Shown in pieces: positions 10,785 to 22,600 of a DNA stretch of 64,000 bases. Each line of letters opens with the position of its first letter. Positions within the stretch are counted from its first letter, which is position 1. A model generated the notes under the pieces. It did not search any database. It had not been told where the DNA came from and saw only the letters and a list, made by a program, of their open reading frames with translations. The stretch is taken from positions 27,237,478 through 27,301,477 of the forward strand of contig CM017558.1 in assembly GCA_007844125.1 (NCBI GenBank). Reading direction: 5' to 3'. The position numbers and the translations under genes are program-made. This stretch comes from Sinonovacula constricta. Its lineage: Eukaryota > Mollusca > Bivalvia > Cardiida > Solecurtidae.

Positions 10785-10825
10785 GAAAATTGGCGCGGCC
10801 GGAAGTGTAGACTGCGCATGTGCTA
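10785..10825 (-). promoter_or_regulatory. housekeeping-type promoter patch
   Basis: A small CpG-rich patch in AT-rich surroundings contains TTGGCGCGG (E2F-like), GGCCGGAAGTG (ETS/GABP-like core) and CTGCGCATGTGC (NRF-1-like, one mismatch to the usual palindrome). These three motif classes commonly cluster within about 100 bp of animal transcription starts. It lies 40-80 bp upstream of the ATG of the candidate minus-strand gene. Direction, and possible bidirectional use, are inferred. Confidence 0.55.
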
Positions 10826-10869
10826 TTGTAAATCGGGACCGCTCGGCGATTTCTTCGGTTATTTTCCGA

Positions 10870-12230
10870 AAGTTACGATTGGTTTTACTAAAACACCGTA
10901 AAAGCGACTTTAAAACTTTTATTATTAAATGGTGTTTATTCACATTCCCAATAAAGTAAAAGTGGTTTTAACATGATACTCTACTGTCTGTTCTGTTATT
11001 GTGTTGTCATATTAGATATTAGACTGTAGATCTACTTGACCAGGTTTTAGAAAGACAACAACAAAAAGTTATTAAAATACTGACATCTTTGGAATGAGAT
11101 CAAAAAAATAAATATTGTACTAAGCTATTATTACCAAATCTTTTGTAGCTGTCTTTAATTATAACATAGCTTAAAATTGCTTTTGTGATCAGTCAGATCA
11201 AGGTCACTGTAACTCATAACAGCAATTTGCTTTTCATGTCTACTCAGGATTTAGATAGATATCAAATTTGGAAGTTAACTTGTTTATGGGATGCCAAAGT
11301 ATGGGATTGTTTTTGTTGTCAATTAGTTTGAAGTACTGAGTCACTGTTACTAAATACATTTTATTTTGTTTATGTTCATTATCTTATTTTTTTTTTGAGG
11401 ATTAATCAGATTAAGTAACTAACTATCTCATGGGAAGAATATGTTTTGAATTGCTTTAGGGATCAATTGTTGTCAAGTTATTAAATATATTTTTGGATTT
11501 TCTATAAATAACTCAAGATGGGAGTAGGGTATCATTACCAAATTACTTTCTAGGGAGAGTAAATCTGGGACTGTTTTGTATAGGGTTGTGTGATTTCTGT
11601 TAAATAATAAATAATGACAAAATAAAATTTAAAAAAAATTGGCAGTTAGTATTTAGAGCATTTTTATGTCACATTCTGGTAAGCTTTTTTCAACCAACTG
11701 TCCATCTAGCTGCATTAACAATTTGCTCGTAAACATTTTAAAGGCTACCGTTTTGATCCAATCTTAACCAACACTGGTGGTCAGAATGTCATTAAATGTT
11801 TGTCTGTATGAAATCTTGGATGAGTTAATAAATAGGTCACATGGTCAAAAAGTAGGTGACTTGGTCAGATCTATAAAAACCTTGAGAAAACATTAAAATA
11901 CTTTTTTGGGGCCTAATCTTCACAGAACTTGACCAGAATCTTTGTTTGCAATAAATCTTGATGTGTAACTGTAGGCAAAGATTTGCTTCAACATAACTTG
12001 TAATCACTAGAATCCAAGGCACAGTTGTGAACATTTAGTCTTGTGATTAAATTTTAAAGCCATAGTCCTCAGGTGAGCGATACAGGGCCATCATAGCTTT
12101 CTTGCTGTATATCTGCAAGTGGAACTGGTCATGCTGGTCAAGTTCTCTTTCAAATGTAATTTCTTAAAAGAAATACAAAATAAACTTCTTAATGTCTTGG
12201 AATAATTTTATGCTTGCAAGACCACAACCT
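10870..12230. other. No gene seen
   Basis: AT-rich, with no coding-like frame longer than about 65 codons and no repeat family recognised. If the promoter patch at 10785-10825 fires rightward as well, a plus-strand transcript would start here, but no exon is evident. Confidence 0.35.
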
Positions 12231-12234
12231 ATCC

Positions 12235-12535
12235 ACAATCCTAATAATAATTAGTTTTAAGCTTGCAAGATCGCAAGCTTCTTGCAATCTTCAGTGGAAT
12301 ATAAGATTGCAAGCTTGCAAGACCGCAAGCTTCTCGCAATCTTAATGGTATTTAAGATTGCGAGAAGTGTGCGAACAAAACCTAACCGCAACCTTAATTT
12401 CTATGCAAGCGAGCGTGCTCGCATCCGCGACCATAATATTTAAGAATTGCAATCTTATTAAGATTGCGACAAGCTTGCGCAAACTTGTCGCAAACTTGTG
12501 ACGAGCTTGTCGCAAGCAAGCGTTTTGGTGTGGGT
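12235..12535. repeat. GC-rich palindromic cluster 2 (inverted to cluster 1)
   Basis: Dense GCAAGCTT, TTGCAAGA-CGCAAGCTT and CGCAATCTTA words. Its right edge GCGTTTTGGTGTGGG is the reverse complement of the left edge of cluster 1. TTGTCGCAAACTTGT-type words also recur inverted between the two. It lies about 4.7 kb from cluster 1, on the opposite side of the candidate gene's first exon. Confidence 0.75.
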
Positions 12536-13805
12536 GCATCATCTGAACTTATCTAGCAAAACAGTAGCTTGTGTCATCTGACTCATTTAGTACAGCTGCT
12601 GCATGTTGATTCTGACTTATGTGTTAAAACAGCAACCTGTATCATCCGACTTATCTAGCAAAACAGTACCTCATGTCATCTGACGGAATTAGTATGTCAA
12701 TTTTGTCTTATGTGGACAGAGGCCTGCATCATTAGCTTTAATTTAATTTTTTGACAGAAAACTAGCACAATACTTCTCAATCATTCATGTTTTTTTTTAT
12801 TATATGGGCATATTCTAGTGTACTGTGTTATGTATAATATGGTAAGTATACTTTCCCAAAACTCTCTTGTTTAAGACATGTAAACTACACTTGGTAGTCT
12901 AATGCATTTCCATTACTGTCCCTGCAGTATATAATATTCTTGTATCTGCAAAGACTCAAGGCATGCTTTAAAGGATATTACGGTCCTGAGGGAGGCAATA
13001 TCTGAGCAAGTCCAAATTTCTTTGAAAGCTATAGGTCTATACAGGCTGGTTATCTATTTCTTCTTCAAAGGAAAACCACATTTAAAGAAGTACTTAGGAC
13101 TTAATATAGCAATGCATCCATTATTTAAGAAATAGATTTTGCTGTTGCGTGATATTTCCCAAATTCATGCACAGTTTTGACGTGCAGTAACCTAATCAGG
13201 CTATCTAGGATTTTCGACAGCCAGTTCTTGATGTCATAGAGACACAACTGGGTCACTCTGTCACCATGACAACTCATCACAGATGTACCATTTTTTCTCC
13301 AAGAATACAAAAATCTATGTATAATCTCTCTATTTCCACGAGGTCATGACATTATAAGTCAGGGAACGGAATCATAGAAGTCAAGACCTCCGCATAGATC
13401 ATGAGAGACAATTAACAGAGATAAAACACTCATTACAAGATTTCCATTATACCCATTTTCTCTCTGACAGGAGGCTACATCCTAGACCATGATGCCTTCT
13501 TCCATAAAAATGGTTTCGCACATCTCCATTATTGGATGTAATCTATCGCAGAATCCATTTCTAGATTTCAGATAACAGCTCTATACCAGCGTGACAGGTC
13601 ACCTTGACAATGCAGTATAAAAACCATCTGTCTTACATCTTATTGTTATATCTGATTTGCCGCTTTTTGTCATTGTCACATCAGAATATGGAAAACTGAT
13701 AGCTTTTCACAGGCAGCAATACCTAGCGTGACATAGGGATGTCTGGTTTACGTCAAAATCGAACACTATTTCTAACCTGCGGTCGTCCTCAAAATACATA
13801 AAAAT
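12536..13805. other. No gene seen
   Basis: Apart from three spaced GACTTAT-type words at 12546-12660 that form a degenerate approximately 60-bp repeat, I see no structured feature. Short frames on both strands lack coding character. Confidence 0.35.
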
Positions 13806-13809
13806 TCAA

Positions 13810-14031
13810 GGCGCCCGTGGTCTAATTGTAAAGTCGCTGACAACTAACTCCTCAGACTGCTTAGCCATGGGTTCGAGTTCGGGCCAGGGGAAAAAAAATT
13901 GGAGTCAAAAGGTCATCCAGCTGACCTGCTACCAAGACATTTGTCTGGGGTCTTCCTACACCAAAATAGCTGGATGTCACTACAATGATCTTAACTGTGT
14001 GCTGTGTGTATTTAAGAAACAAAAACAATAA
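13810..14031 (+). repeat. SINE-A, near full length
   Basis: Head GGCGCCCGTGGTCTAATTG with box B GGGTTCGAGTTCGGGC at about 13869, then a body with AGGTCATCCAGCTGACCTG, ACATTTGTCTGGGGTCTTCC and AGCTGGATGTCACTACAATG, and a CA-rich tail. Confidence 0.75.
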
Positions 14032-14337
14032 GTTAAAGTTCAGCACACATACAAAAACACATATATCTCTGGTAATGTATCAATAATATATCCATTTAAA
14101 CATCATACGTACAATCATATTACTATTTTCATGCCTTTTTCCAATTTAATATGAACATCTTTTAACCACTTTAAAAACTTTAAAGGTTCATGTATAATGT
14201 TCAGAACCCACAGCCTGATATTCATATTTTGACATGCAATTTTTGGTATTTTATATGGTTTTCATTTCACAGTGTCCAGAATTTATGGATTGTTTTCATA
14301 TCATAGCCTCCTCAATACTAAGCACAACCTTATATGG

Positions 14338-14460
14338 CTTAGGAAAAAAGTGTAGATCCAGATCAGCCAGCTCCATGCTCGACGGTCATGATTTGCACTA
14401 CATGTATTTGGTGCTGAATATCTAGCAATATGTTTCTGCATATTTGTATGTCTAAAATGT
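14338..14460. repeat. HP hairpin element
   Basis: Left arm AAGTGTAGATCCAGATCAGC and loop CAGCTCCATGCTCGACGGTC are followed by a decayed right arm (ATGATTTGCACTAC) and the usual 3' flank words (AATATCTAGCAATATG). It sits about 50 bp left of the 21-bp array. Confidence 0.6.
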
Positions 14461-14509
14461 GACTAAGAAGTCTTGATTATCAATAAATGTAGCAAGCTAA
14501 CTCTTAAGA

Positions 14510-15120
14510 GACATTCATTCAATACTGAGAGACATGAATTCAATATAGTGAGTCATGCATTTACATTCATTATAATGAGACCTGTATTTATTATTGAGAG
14601 ACATGCATTCATTATTGAGAGACATGTGTTCATTATTGAGACATGCATTCATTATGGATCATGCATTCATTTTTGAGACATGAAGTTTTATTGAGAGACA
14701 GGCTTTTATTATTGAGAGACATGCATTCATTATTGAGAGACAAGTTTCCATTTTTGAGACATGCGTTCATTATTGAGAGAGCTGCATTCATTATTGAGAG
14801 GCTTTCAGTATTGAGAAACATGCATTCATCATTGAGACATGCTTTCATTATTGAGTGGCATGTGTTCATTTTTGAGATATGCATTCATCATTTAGAGACA
14901 TTCATTATTGAGAAACATGCATTCATTATTGAGACACGCTTTCATTATTGAGACATGCTTAATTTCTGATCATGCATTCATTATTGAGAGGCATGCATTC
15001 AATATAGTCATGCATTCATTATTGAGAGACATGCATTCATTATCGAGAGACATGCATTCATTATTGAGAGATAGGCATTCATTATTGAGAGATATGCATT
15101 CATTATTGAGAGACATGCAA
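14510..15120. repeat. 21-bp minisatellite, about 28 copies
   Basis: Consensus ATTCATTATTGAGAGACATGC with many single-base variants and occasional shortened units. The length is divisible by three, so overlapping open frames appear on both strands (14473-15164). They carry only the repeat. Confidence 0.9.
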
Positions 15121-15587
15121 GACCCTTGGTTCCAGTGACACCAGGAACAATAACCCCCAACCACATGGCTGTGACTGATGACTAATCATGTGACACACGT
15201 TGGCAGGTTAATCCAGGTGAGTTAAGGTGTATTAAGGAGAGTAGAGGTGAGATTGACTCATTGCTTGGGTGTTAATCGATCAGCTGCTTGACTCTACCAT
15301 CACAGTATCTGCCATACCAGTACATGCAGTCAAGCATAGGATGGTAGGGTGAAGGCTTGGAAATCATAAAAGTTCATTATATTCATTAAAACAACACACA
15401 CAAACACAAAATATGAAAAAACAAGATATGTGGCTATGATATGGATTAAAGTCATGGAGAATTTATTGACTTTATACGGTAAAAATTAATAAAGGGATGG
15501 GTCTGTGGGCTGTGGGTGCAGGATTGTGAACACTTGTAATGATTTGAATAATACCCTTGGTGTTTTATGTATCATTGGAGATAGTTT

Positions 15588-15895
15588 GTTTGTTTATTGG
15601 GCTTAAGTCCCACCAACAGTATTTCAGTCATCTGGAGATGGTGTTCACTTGAAGCAGACTGAAGCAGATATAGTGCTGCTTTCACTGTGTATAGCATGCC
15701 GTGAACACCTGGCATGATACCACATCCAGTCACATTATTCTGACACCAGGCAAACCAGCCGCGGAACTACCCTTATATTTGCTTGAGAGTTAGCAAGGGA
15801 GCTAAACCACTAACATTTCTAACGACTTTGGTATGTCGCAGGGTGGGACTGAACCTGGGGCCTCCCGTACCTGGAGCCATTAATGCAGATAGTTC
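15588..15895 (-). repeat. SINE-C, near full length
   Basis: Minus strand: tail GTTTATTGGGCTTAAGTCCC at 15588, body words in order, and head at 15840-15890 (CTGAACCTGGGGCCTCCCG is the box B complement). A small internal duplication (GAAGCAGACTGAAGCAGAT) is private to this copy. Confidence 0.8.
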
Positions 15896-15951
15896 AGATC
15901 ATTCATTACTGTTGTCTGTTTTGTTTTTAGAAGTACATCACAGCCTCATTA

Positions 15952-16227
15952 TGGGATGGGATGGAATTAGCTGGCATTTTTGCCGATACTGCACAGCGAC
16001 ATTTCTATCATTATAGCACAGGGGCACTTATGAGGTGCCCAGGGACTGAACCCGGCCGGTCCATTTTACTGACACTGACGAGTAATGCTGTCCCCTTAGC
16101 CCCGAGCGTTAGGAGGGAAGCCACTACTACCAACTTTAAAGTCTTTGCTTTGACCCGGCCGGGGTTCAAACCCACGACCTCCCGATCTGTAAGCCGACAA
16201 TCTACCACCTGAGCTATTGCGGCCGGT
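15952..16227 (-). repeat. SINE-B, full length
   Basis: The minus strand reads tRNA head (16227 to about 16145; box B seen as GGGGTTCAAACCC on plus with CCACGACCTCCC) into the body and the family end GGGATGGGATGG at 15952. Overlapping frames on both strands are by-products. Confidence 0.85.
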
Positions 16228-16285
16228 CACAATTATGATCATTATAGAGACATACAGCAGCAATATTAGTTTGTGTTTTTTTTTA

Positions 16286-16457
16286 AATACATTGCAGCAA
16301 CCATTTATGACCATTATAGCAACGTCCAGCTTTTTGGTGGAGGAAGACCCCCGACACACATCTGGAGAGAACCACTGGCGCACAACAAGTCAGTCGAAAG
16401 ACCCTTTTGCAATAAGTCCAATCAACTTTGACACTGTCATAGCGTGTCCATCTGACT
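16286..16457 (-). repeat. SINE-A, body without a clean head
   Basis: Minus-strand SINE-A variant whose plus strand shows ACATTGCAGCAACCATTTAT, GACCATTATAGCAACGTCC, GGTGGAGGAAGACCCCCGAC and GAACCACTGGCGCAC. The same 3' variant occurs at 23622, 39785 and 47356. Confidence 0.7.
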
Positions 16458-16459
16458 AA

Positions 16460-18515
16460 ACACTTTAGAGTGAAATCTACAGGCAGCACCAAAAAAGCAT
16501 TTATAAACAATGTCATACATTCTGGTCATGATACAAAAAAGATAACAAAGATATTCATGTAAGAAAAGTGCCAGATCAATCAATAGAAGTTATGTATTTG
16601 AATTTTTGGGTTTTAAGGCACACCGACACTTAATAGCTCATAAGGTGTCGAGTACAGTAAATCTTAATGTTAAATGATAATGTTATAATCAGATTAATAT
16701 TAAGATACAAAAGTAGAAATATAAATAGAAGGTTAAATAAAGTTACCATAAGTTACCATAAGTGTAAAAATAATATACTTTAAAATTACTTTTAACAGCC
16801 TCTGTTTGGTTAAATACTGAGTCAGACTTTAACCCATGTAAATTAATAGACCTAGCCCATCAACTTTGACATTTTAAGCAATCAGAAATTGTGTCGTTTT
16901 TTAAAATAAAAATTCCATTTTGTTATTGTACTTAACACTCTGTCTAATACCTATAAATCCCTCTGCAGCTGAAGTCTTTGTGAAGAAGGACAATATTTCT
17001 TTCTAGAAAGTCAAAGTTGTTTGAGCTTGCCATGGTTCTGCTATTAAAACAACTGCCAGCCATCAAAATCCTGATACAACTGATTACTTTTATCATGATG
17101 AATATTATAAGAAAAGTATTACTGCAAGCAACCATTTGAATCACATGTAATTCTGCAGAATTTCTGCAGCAGATTGGCATCCGTATAGTCTTACATTTCA
17201 AATAATAACTTATGATATAAATAATAATGCTGCATAATTATCATGTTATAGATATGATTATACAGTAGACACATTTACTGCTGGGTGTAAGTTGACAAAG
17301 TACAATTTAGATGCCAGTAATCTGTCGCAAAATGAATAATAATGTTAGGGGCAACTGGATATTTTTTACAGATTTCAAGGACATACTATCAGTCTATGTC
17401 AGTCATGTAAATGTAAAATCAATGTTCTAAGATGTACAATTTTCAGATAGCAATGCAGCAAAGATGTCTTGGTTTGTAATGGCTGATAAAAATTATTTGA
17501 GTAAATAAATAGCATATTTATTAAAAAACGAAATTTACTCAATAAATTTTTCTTTGTTGATACTTTTTATAAGTTGCTTCAGCCATTAAAAACCAAGCAT
17601 CAAAGATTATAATATACATTAACTAAATTAGAACTGTTGACTAATAAAGCAGCGCCCATGAACGTTTGTAAATTTGTAAAGAGAGTAATTGTTTGTGTTT
17701 AACTCTTGAAAATGGCAGTTTGCCCAAAAATTGAGTGTGAGCATTTTTTAGAAAAAAATATTACTCTACAGTTCTTATTGGAGCAATTTACAACATTGTA
17801 AATTAGAACTATTTTCAATACGACTCATAGTCCCAAATTGTTAATTGTATCAAGTAAAGATTGTGTCTGTGTAATAAAATGTACATTATAGTAAGTGATT
17901 AAACAGGATAATGGTTTCCAAATGTTGAATCCCATTTATTAAGATGCCAAAACAAAGGTGTACTCACAAGGACTATGTACAGACTGGTACAAAAAATTAT
18001 TGTACCTGGATAACTTGTGATTCATTTATAAGTCTCCCAAAGGCATGTTGTACAAACACTCAATATATTAGCAACAACATTTATCAAAATACAAATCTTT
18101 TGACTGTGTTAAAAAAGAGAGTCTTGTTTCAATGAAGAAAACACCTTCCCTTATTAAAACCCAATTTATACAAAAAAACACCCAATGCCCTTATATTAAC
18201 TTCATAAATTGTTCTCGTATTTGCTAAAAGTGAGTGAAATAAGGATGTATACCAGTTGTGTTGTATTATTAATTGACACTTATATGTATGAAAATCAATT
18301 GCGCTTGCATGAAGTTATTTTCAAATTTTAAATGCGTTACAATGATACTAAAAGATTTTATCAATTTTCATTTTTAATATAACTGTCTTTTTTTTTTACA
18401 AAGAAAGTCTTCTTTTCAAATCTTATATCTCATAACCCCCTGTATGATTTCATGAATTGTTATACATTGATTTGGATTACACTGTCTTACCTCTTAGCAT
18501 GCTAAGAACAAAAAA
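16460..18515. other. No gene seen
   Basis: About 2 kb of AT-rich sequence without recognised repeats, RNA genes or coding frames. The longest frames (up to 85 codons) show no domain. Confidence 0.35.
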
Positions 18516-18517
18516 AA

Positions 18518-18668
18518 GAACTTTCACGTGGGGAGGTTTTCCAGCTTACCGGCAGTGTGCAGGTGGTTCTACCCTGGCTTAAGTCTGGGGTCTCTCCACC
18601 AATAATTAGCTGGACGTTGCCAATATGACCATAATTGTGTCAGTGCGATGTTACAAAAAAATAAAATT
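18518..18668 (+). repeat. SINE-A, 5'-truncated
   Basis: Begins in the body (AGAACTTTCACGTGGGGAGG) and runs through GGTGGTTCTACCC, CCACCAATAATTAGCTGGAC, GCCAATATGACCATAATTG and the tail GTTACAAAAAAATAAAATT. This is the best-preserved body in the window and is useful as a family reference. Confidence 0.8.
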
Positions 18669-19555
18669 AAAAAAAATGCTTAAGTAGTGTTATTCTAAGC
18701 AGTCTGATTGGGATCAACACTATTTGTTGGTATATCCTTAAGAAGTACCATATATATTACTACCTTACATGAAAATTGATAAAATAACTACTACTGGTTA
18801 ATAGCTTAGGAAGCACTACAAGGGCAGTCAAGATTTTTAAATATTTTAACACTTTCAGTTTATAGTAAATTTATATGATTTTTGAAAATTCATCATATTT
18901 TGTTTATTTCCTTTGAAACAGTTGAAAGTATTTTTGAATACATCTAACATATAATTTTAGGTCTTTAGAAAAAACAGTATAAATAAACAGGATCAGAGTG
19001 ACAATTGTATAATCATTGCAAATGGTGTAAAATGGCATATGCATGAACATTTTTATAAAAGTGTAAAATGGTATAAGCGTGAAGAAAGGGGTGAATATTA
19101 TCAAAGCAACACACTGATATAACATGATCATTTTTGCTGATGATTTTCATATTTCAATGAGTACTGATTATGACTGATACATACAAATAAATGACCACAA
19201 ATATCCATGAAGATTATAACTAAGATATGTTTTGTATGAAGAAGAGTGATGAATGGTCAGTAGTTAGAATGATTTATAGTCCTAGCTTAATGTTAGGGCA
19301 ATCACCTCAGAGTTATCAACCTTGTCTGATAAACAGAGGAATCAGATGTTTACCAGAGGTATGATCATTTTTTTATTGTGTATTTTTATGCTACAAGCTA
19401 CTCACAGTGAAATTAATATTACAATAAAGACACACAGCTTTATAAACAGTGTTAAACTCTTCTAAGCCTAAGCCTATTTGATATGTATGAGCAAGATGCT
19501 ATAATTTGGCTTTTAAAAATGAATGCATTATATTATTTAACTTTTGGCCTGCTGA
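18669..19555. other. No gene seen
   Basis: AT-rich sequence with no recognised gene or repeat. Confidence 0.35.
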
Positions 19556-19559
19556 GCAT

Positions 19560-19630
19560 GAATTTATATAGTTAAGCAAATAATAGTGAATATCCAGATC
19601 TGCTACTTCCTTGCCTGTGTAAACTACCGG
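19560..19630. repeat. HP hairpin element, divergent
   Basis: GTTAAGCAAATAATAGTGAA and TATCCAGATCTGC form a left arm. The right arm is barely recognisable. Called from the left arm only. Confidence 0.4.
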
Positions 19631-20179
19631 TAGGTGTAATTGCAAAAGTACTTATTCATAGATAAATCATTTTTAAGAGCATGCAGCTGCTGGTATGATG
19701 TGGCCACCATAGGACAAAAGTGACCTTCTCTCCTATGGTAAATTGGTTCAACAGTTCTTGGTTCTCGACCTTTAACCTTCTGCTAAGTTCCAATACATTG
19801 AAAGCCGAGTCACACAATATGTAAGGGCTAGTCATTCTTACACAAAAACTTTGTACAGACAGAGTGAATCCACAGGTCTTGCAGTGCTTTGATTACATCC
19901 AGGGTGGTACAGTTCCTGATGCCATATCACTAGCATGTGCCGAACCTAGATACCAACATCCCTGCTAATCACTTTTGCAATGTCCTTCCATTAGCATCAA
20001 TGCCAGACATGCAGCAAAACTATTCATTAACGACTGCAATGCAGCACAAACTCAAATCAAACTTCCCTGATTGTTGCTCCATGTCCATGACAAACTTGAT
20101 TTGTCAAACATTATACAGCATGGCAAAAAATTAAGCATGCTAACACAAAATGACACATGGCCTCAATAACCAACCTCAG

Positions 20180-20258
20180 AGACAGCTCAGCATGGCTTAA
20201 ACAAAATTGTAGATCCAGATTAACAAGCTCCCACAAAGAGATCTGGATGTACAATATT
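20180..20258. repeat. HP hairpin element
   Basis: Left arm AAATTGTAGATCCAGATTAA, loop CAAGCTCCCACAAAGAG, right arm ATCTGGATGTACAAT. The arms pair over about 15 bp around a short loop. Confidence 0.6.
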
Positions 20259-20283
20259 AGCTGCTGTATATTAAAGGTAGTTG

Positions 20284-20600
20284 TTTATTGTTTATTGGGT
20301 TTATCGTCCCACCAACAGTATTTCAGTTATCTGGAGACAGTGTCCACTTGAATCAGATATAGTGCTGCCTTCACTGTGTATAGCATGCCGTTAACACCTG
20401 GCATGATACCACACCCAGTCACATTATCCTCACACCGGGCCAACCAGTTGTGGAACTACCCTTATATTTGCTTGAGCGTTAGCAAGGGAGCTATACCACT
20501 ACGATTTTTAACGACTTTGGTATGTCGCAGCCCGGGATCGAACCCGGGGCCTCCCGTACCTGGAGCCGATGCTCTACTAATTGTGCTACCAGGTCCGGTG
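20284..20600 (-). repeat. SINE-C, full length
   Basis: The most complete minus-strand copy. The plus strand begins TTTATTGGGTTTATCGTCCC and ends with a good tRNA-like head (box B complement GGGATCGAACCCGGGG at about 20524; box A complement ATTGTGCTACCAGGTC at about 20577). A MITE-T copy begins immediately beyond it. Confidence 0.9.
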
Positions 20601-21264
20601 TATTAAAGGTAGTATCCGACAGTTTGGACCAAATATTTTTTCCAAAATAACCAAATAGTACATTGTTACCTGAAAAGGTCCTGCAAAATGCTGTTTATTC
20701 ATGCCTTAGATCTGTGTGAACAGTCAAGCATAAATTCCCACTTGCCCTTGCAAACAGGCGTTTTCTATCTGACACATGCTGCAGAGATAGCTATTTTTAT
20801 ACTTAGCAAACCACATGACCATTTACATTTGCAGTGACGCTATATTGTCAACCGTGTACCCAAATGCAAGTAATCCACTCTTACGTTGATATCTATTTTT
20901 AACCATATAAATCAAGAAAAAATTCTCTAAATGTCCTTACGTTAAATAAGCATGATGGTGATTTCTGTTAAAAATAGATATTTTTTGACCTCACAGCAGA
21001 TTACCCAGCTGATATAACGTGATCTACCCACACAAGTAAGTGGTCATGTGGGTTTTTTAGTTTAAAAATAGCTAACAGTGTGGCTCAGATAGGGAAAACA
21101 TGTTTGTAATGAGGAATTAAGTGTTATGCTACACATTTTATTTAAATGTAGGGCATCAATAAGCAGCATTTGGTGTCATTTTTTCATGTAACAATTATTT
21201 ATTTGGATGTTTGAAGGAAAAAAAATTGGGGCCAAACTCTGTCTGATACCAACTTTAAGATATT
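20600..21264. repeat. MITE-T, foldback form
   Basis: Both ends are the same MITE-T arm in opposite orientation. The left side reads TTAA-AGGTAGTATCCGACAG, ATGCTGTTTATTC, GAGATAGCTATTTTTA and CCACATGACCA. The right side carries the reverse complement of that series (TGGTCATGTGG, AAAAATAGCTAACAG, AAGCAGCATTTGG, CTGATACCAACT-TTAA). Arms are about 220-250 bp. TTAA flanks both termini. Confidence 0.75.
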
Positions 21265-21339
21265 TCTTCACTTCCCTGTCAAACAAAGTAAGCCTGTATA
21301 AGAGATTAGGTTATGCTTCTAATCACAAACAGTTCAAGC

Positions 21340-22600
21340 TTAGGCAACTGTGTTGATCTGATCTGCTAGTTTATACTGGGAGCTGTGTAATCAGGATCAG
21401 CTGGGAGCTGTGTAATCAGGATCTACTGGAAGCTGTGTAATCAGGATCTGCTGGGAGCTGTGTAATCAGGATCTGCTGGGAGTTGTGTAATCAGGATCTA
21501 CTGGGATCTGTGTTATCAGGATCTGCTGGGAGCTGTGTAATCAGGATCTACTGGAATCTGTGTTATCAGGATCTGCTGGGAGCTGAGTAATCAGGATCTA
21601 CTGGGAGCTGTGTAGTCATAATCTACTGGGACCTGGGTAATCAGGATCTACTGGGAGCTGTCTAATCAGGATCTACTGGGACCTGTCTAATCAGGATCTG
21701 CTGGGAGCTGTGTAATCAGGATCTACTGGGATCTGTGTTATCAGGATCTGCTGGGAGCTGAGTAATCAGGATCTACTGGAATCTGTGTTATCAGGATCTG
21801 CTGGGACCTGGGTAATCAGGATCTACTGGGAGCTGTCTAATCAGGATCTACTGGGACCTGTCTAATCAGGATCTACTGGGAGCTGTGTAATCAGGATCTG
21901 CTGGGAGCTGTGTAACCAGGATCTACTGGGAGCTGTGAAATCAGGATCTACTGGAGCTGTCTAATCAGGATCTACTGGAGCTGTCTAATCAGGATCTACT
22001 GGGAGCTGTGTAATCAGGATCTGCTGGGAGCTGTGTAACCAGGATCTACTGGGAGCTGTGAAATCAGGATCTACTGGAGCTGTGTAATCAGGATCTGCTG
22101 GGAGCTGTGTAACCAGGATCTGCTGGGAGCTGTGTAATCAGGATCTGCTGGGAGCTGTGTAACCAGGATCTACTGGGAGCTGTGAAATCAGGATCTACTG
22201 GAGCTGTCTAATCAGGATCTACTGGGACCTGTCTAATCAGGATCTACTGGGACCTGTCTAATCAGGATCGGTTGGGAGCTGTGTAATCAGGATCTACTGG
22301 GAGCTGTGTTATCAGGATCTACTGGAAGCTGTGTAATCAGGATCTACTGGGACCTGTCTAATCAGGATCTACTGGGACCTGTCTAATCAGGATCTGCTGG
22401 GAGCTGTGTAATCAGGATCTACTGGGAGCTGTGTAATCAGGATCTACTGGAGCTGTCTAATCAGGATCTACTGGGACCTGTCTAATCAGGATCTACTGGG
22501 ACCTGTCTAATCAGGATCTACTGGGACCTGTCTAATCAGGATCTGTTGGGAGCTGTGTAATCAGGATCTGCACAGTTTGCTGCAGAGTCCCTAGCGGTAG
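21340..22600. repeat. HP-derived minisatellite, 25-bp unit, about 48 copies
   Basis: Unit GGGAGCTGTGTAATCAGG plus ATCTACT/ATCTGCT, equal to the loop-proximal part and inner right arm of the HP element. A left arm remnant (CTTAGGCAACTGTGTTGATC at about 21341) precedes the array. An outer right arm (ATCTGCACAGTTTGCTGCAG) closes it at about 22565, so the array looks expanded inside one HP copy. Variant units (ACCTGTCTAATC, GAGCTGTCTAATC, TCTGTGTTATC) recur in blocks, indicating multi-unit duplications. Confidence 0.9.

Noticed and set aside
21365..22570. Regular short repeats that might suggest a CRISPR array
   Set aside because: Units are contiguous with no unique spacers, in a eukaryotic context, and clearly derived from the HP element.
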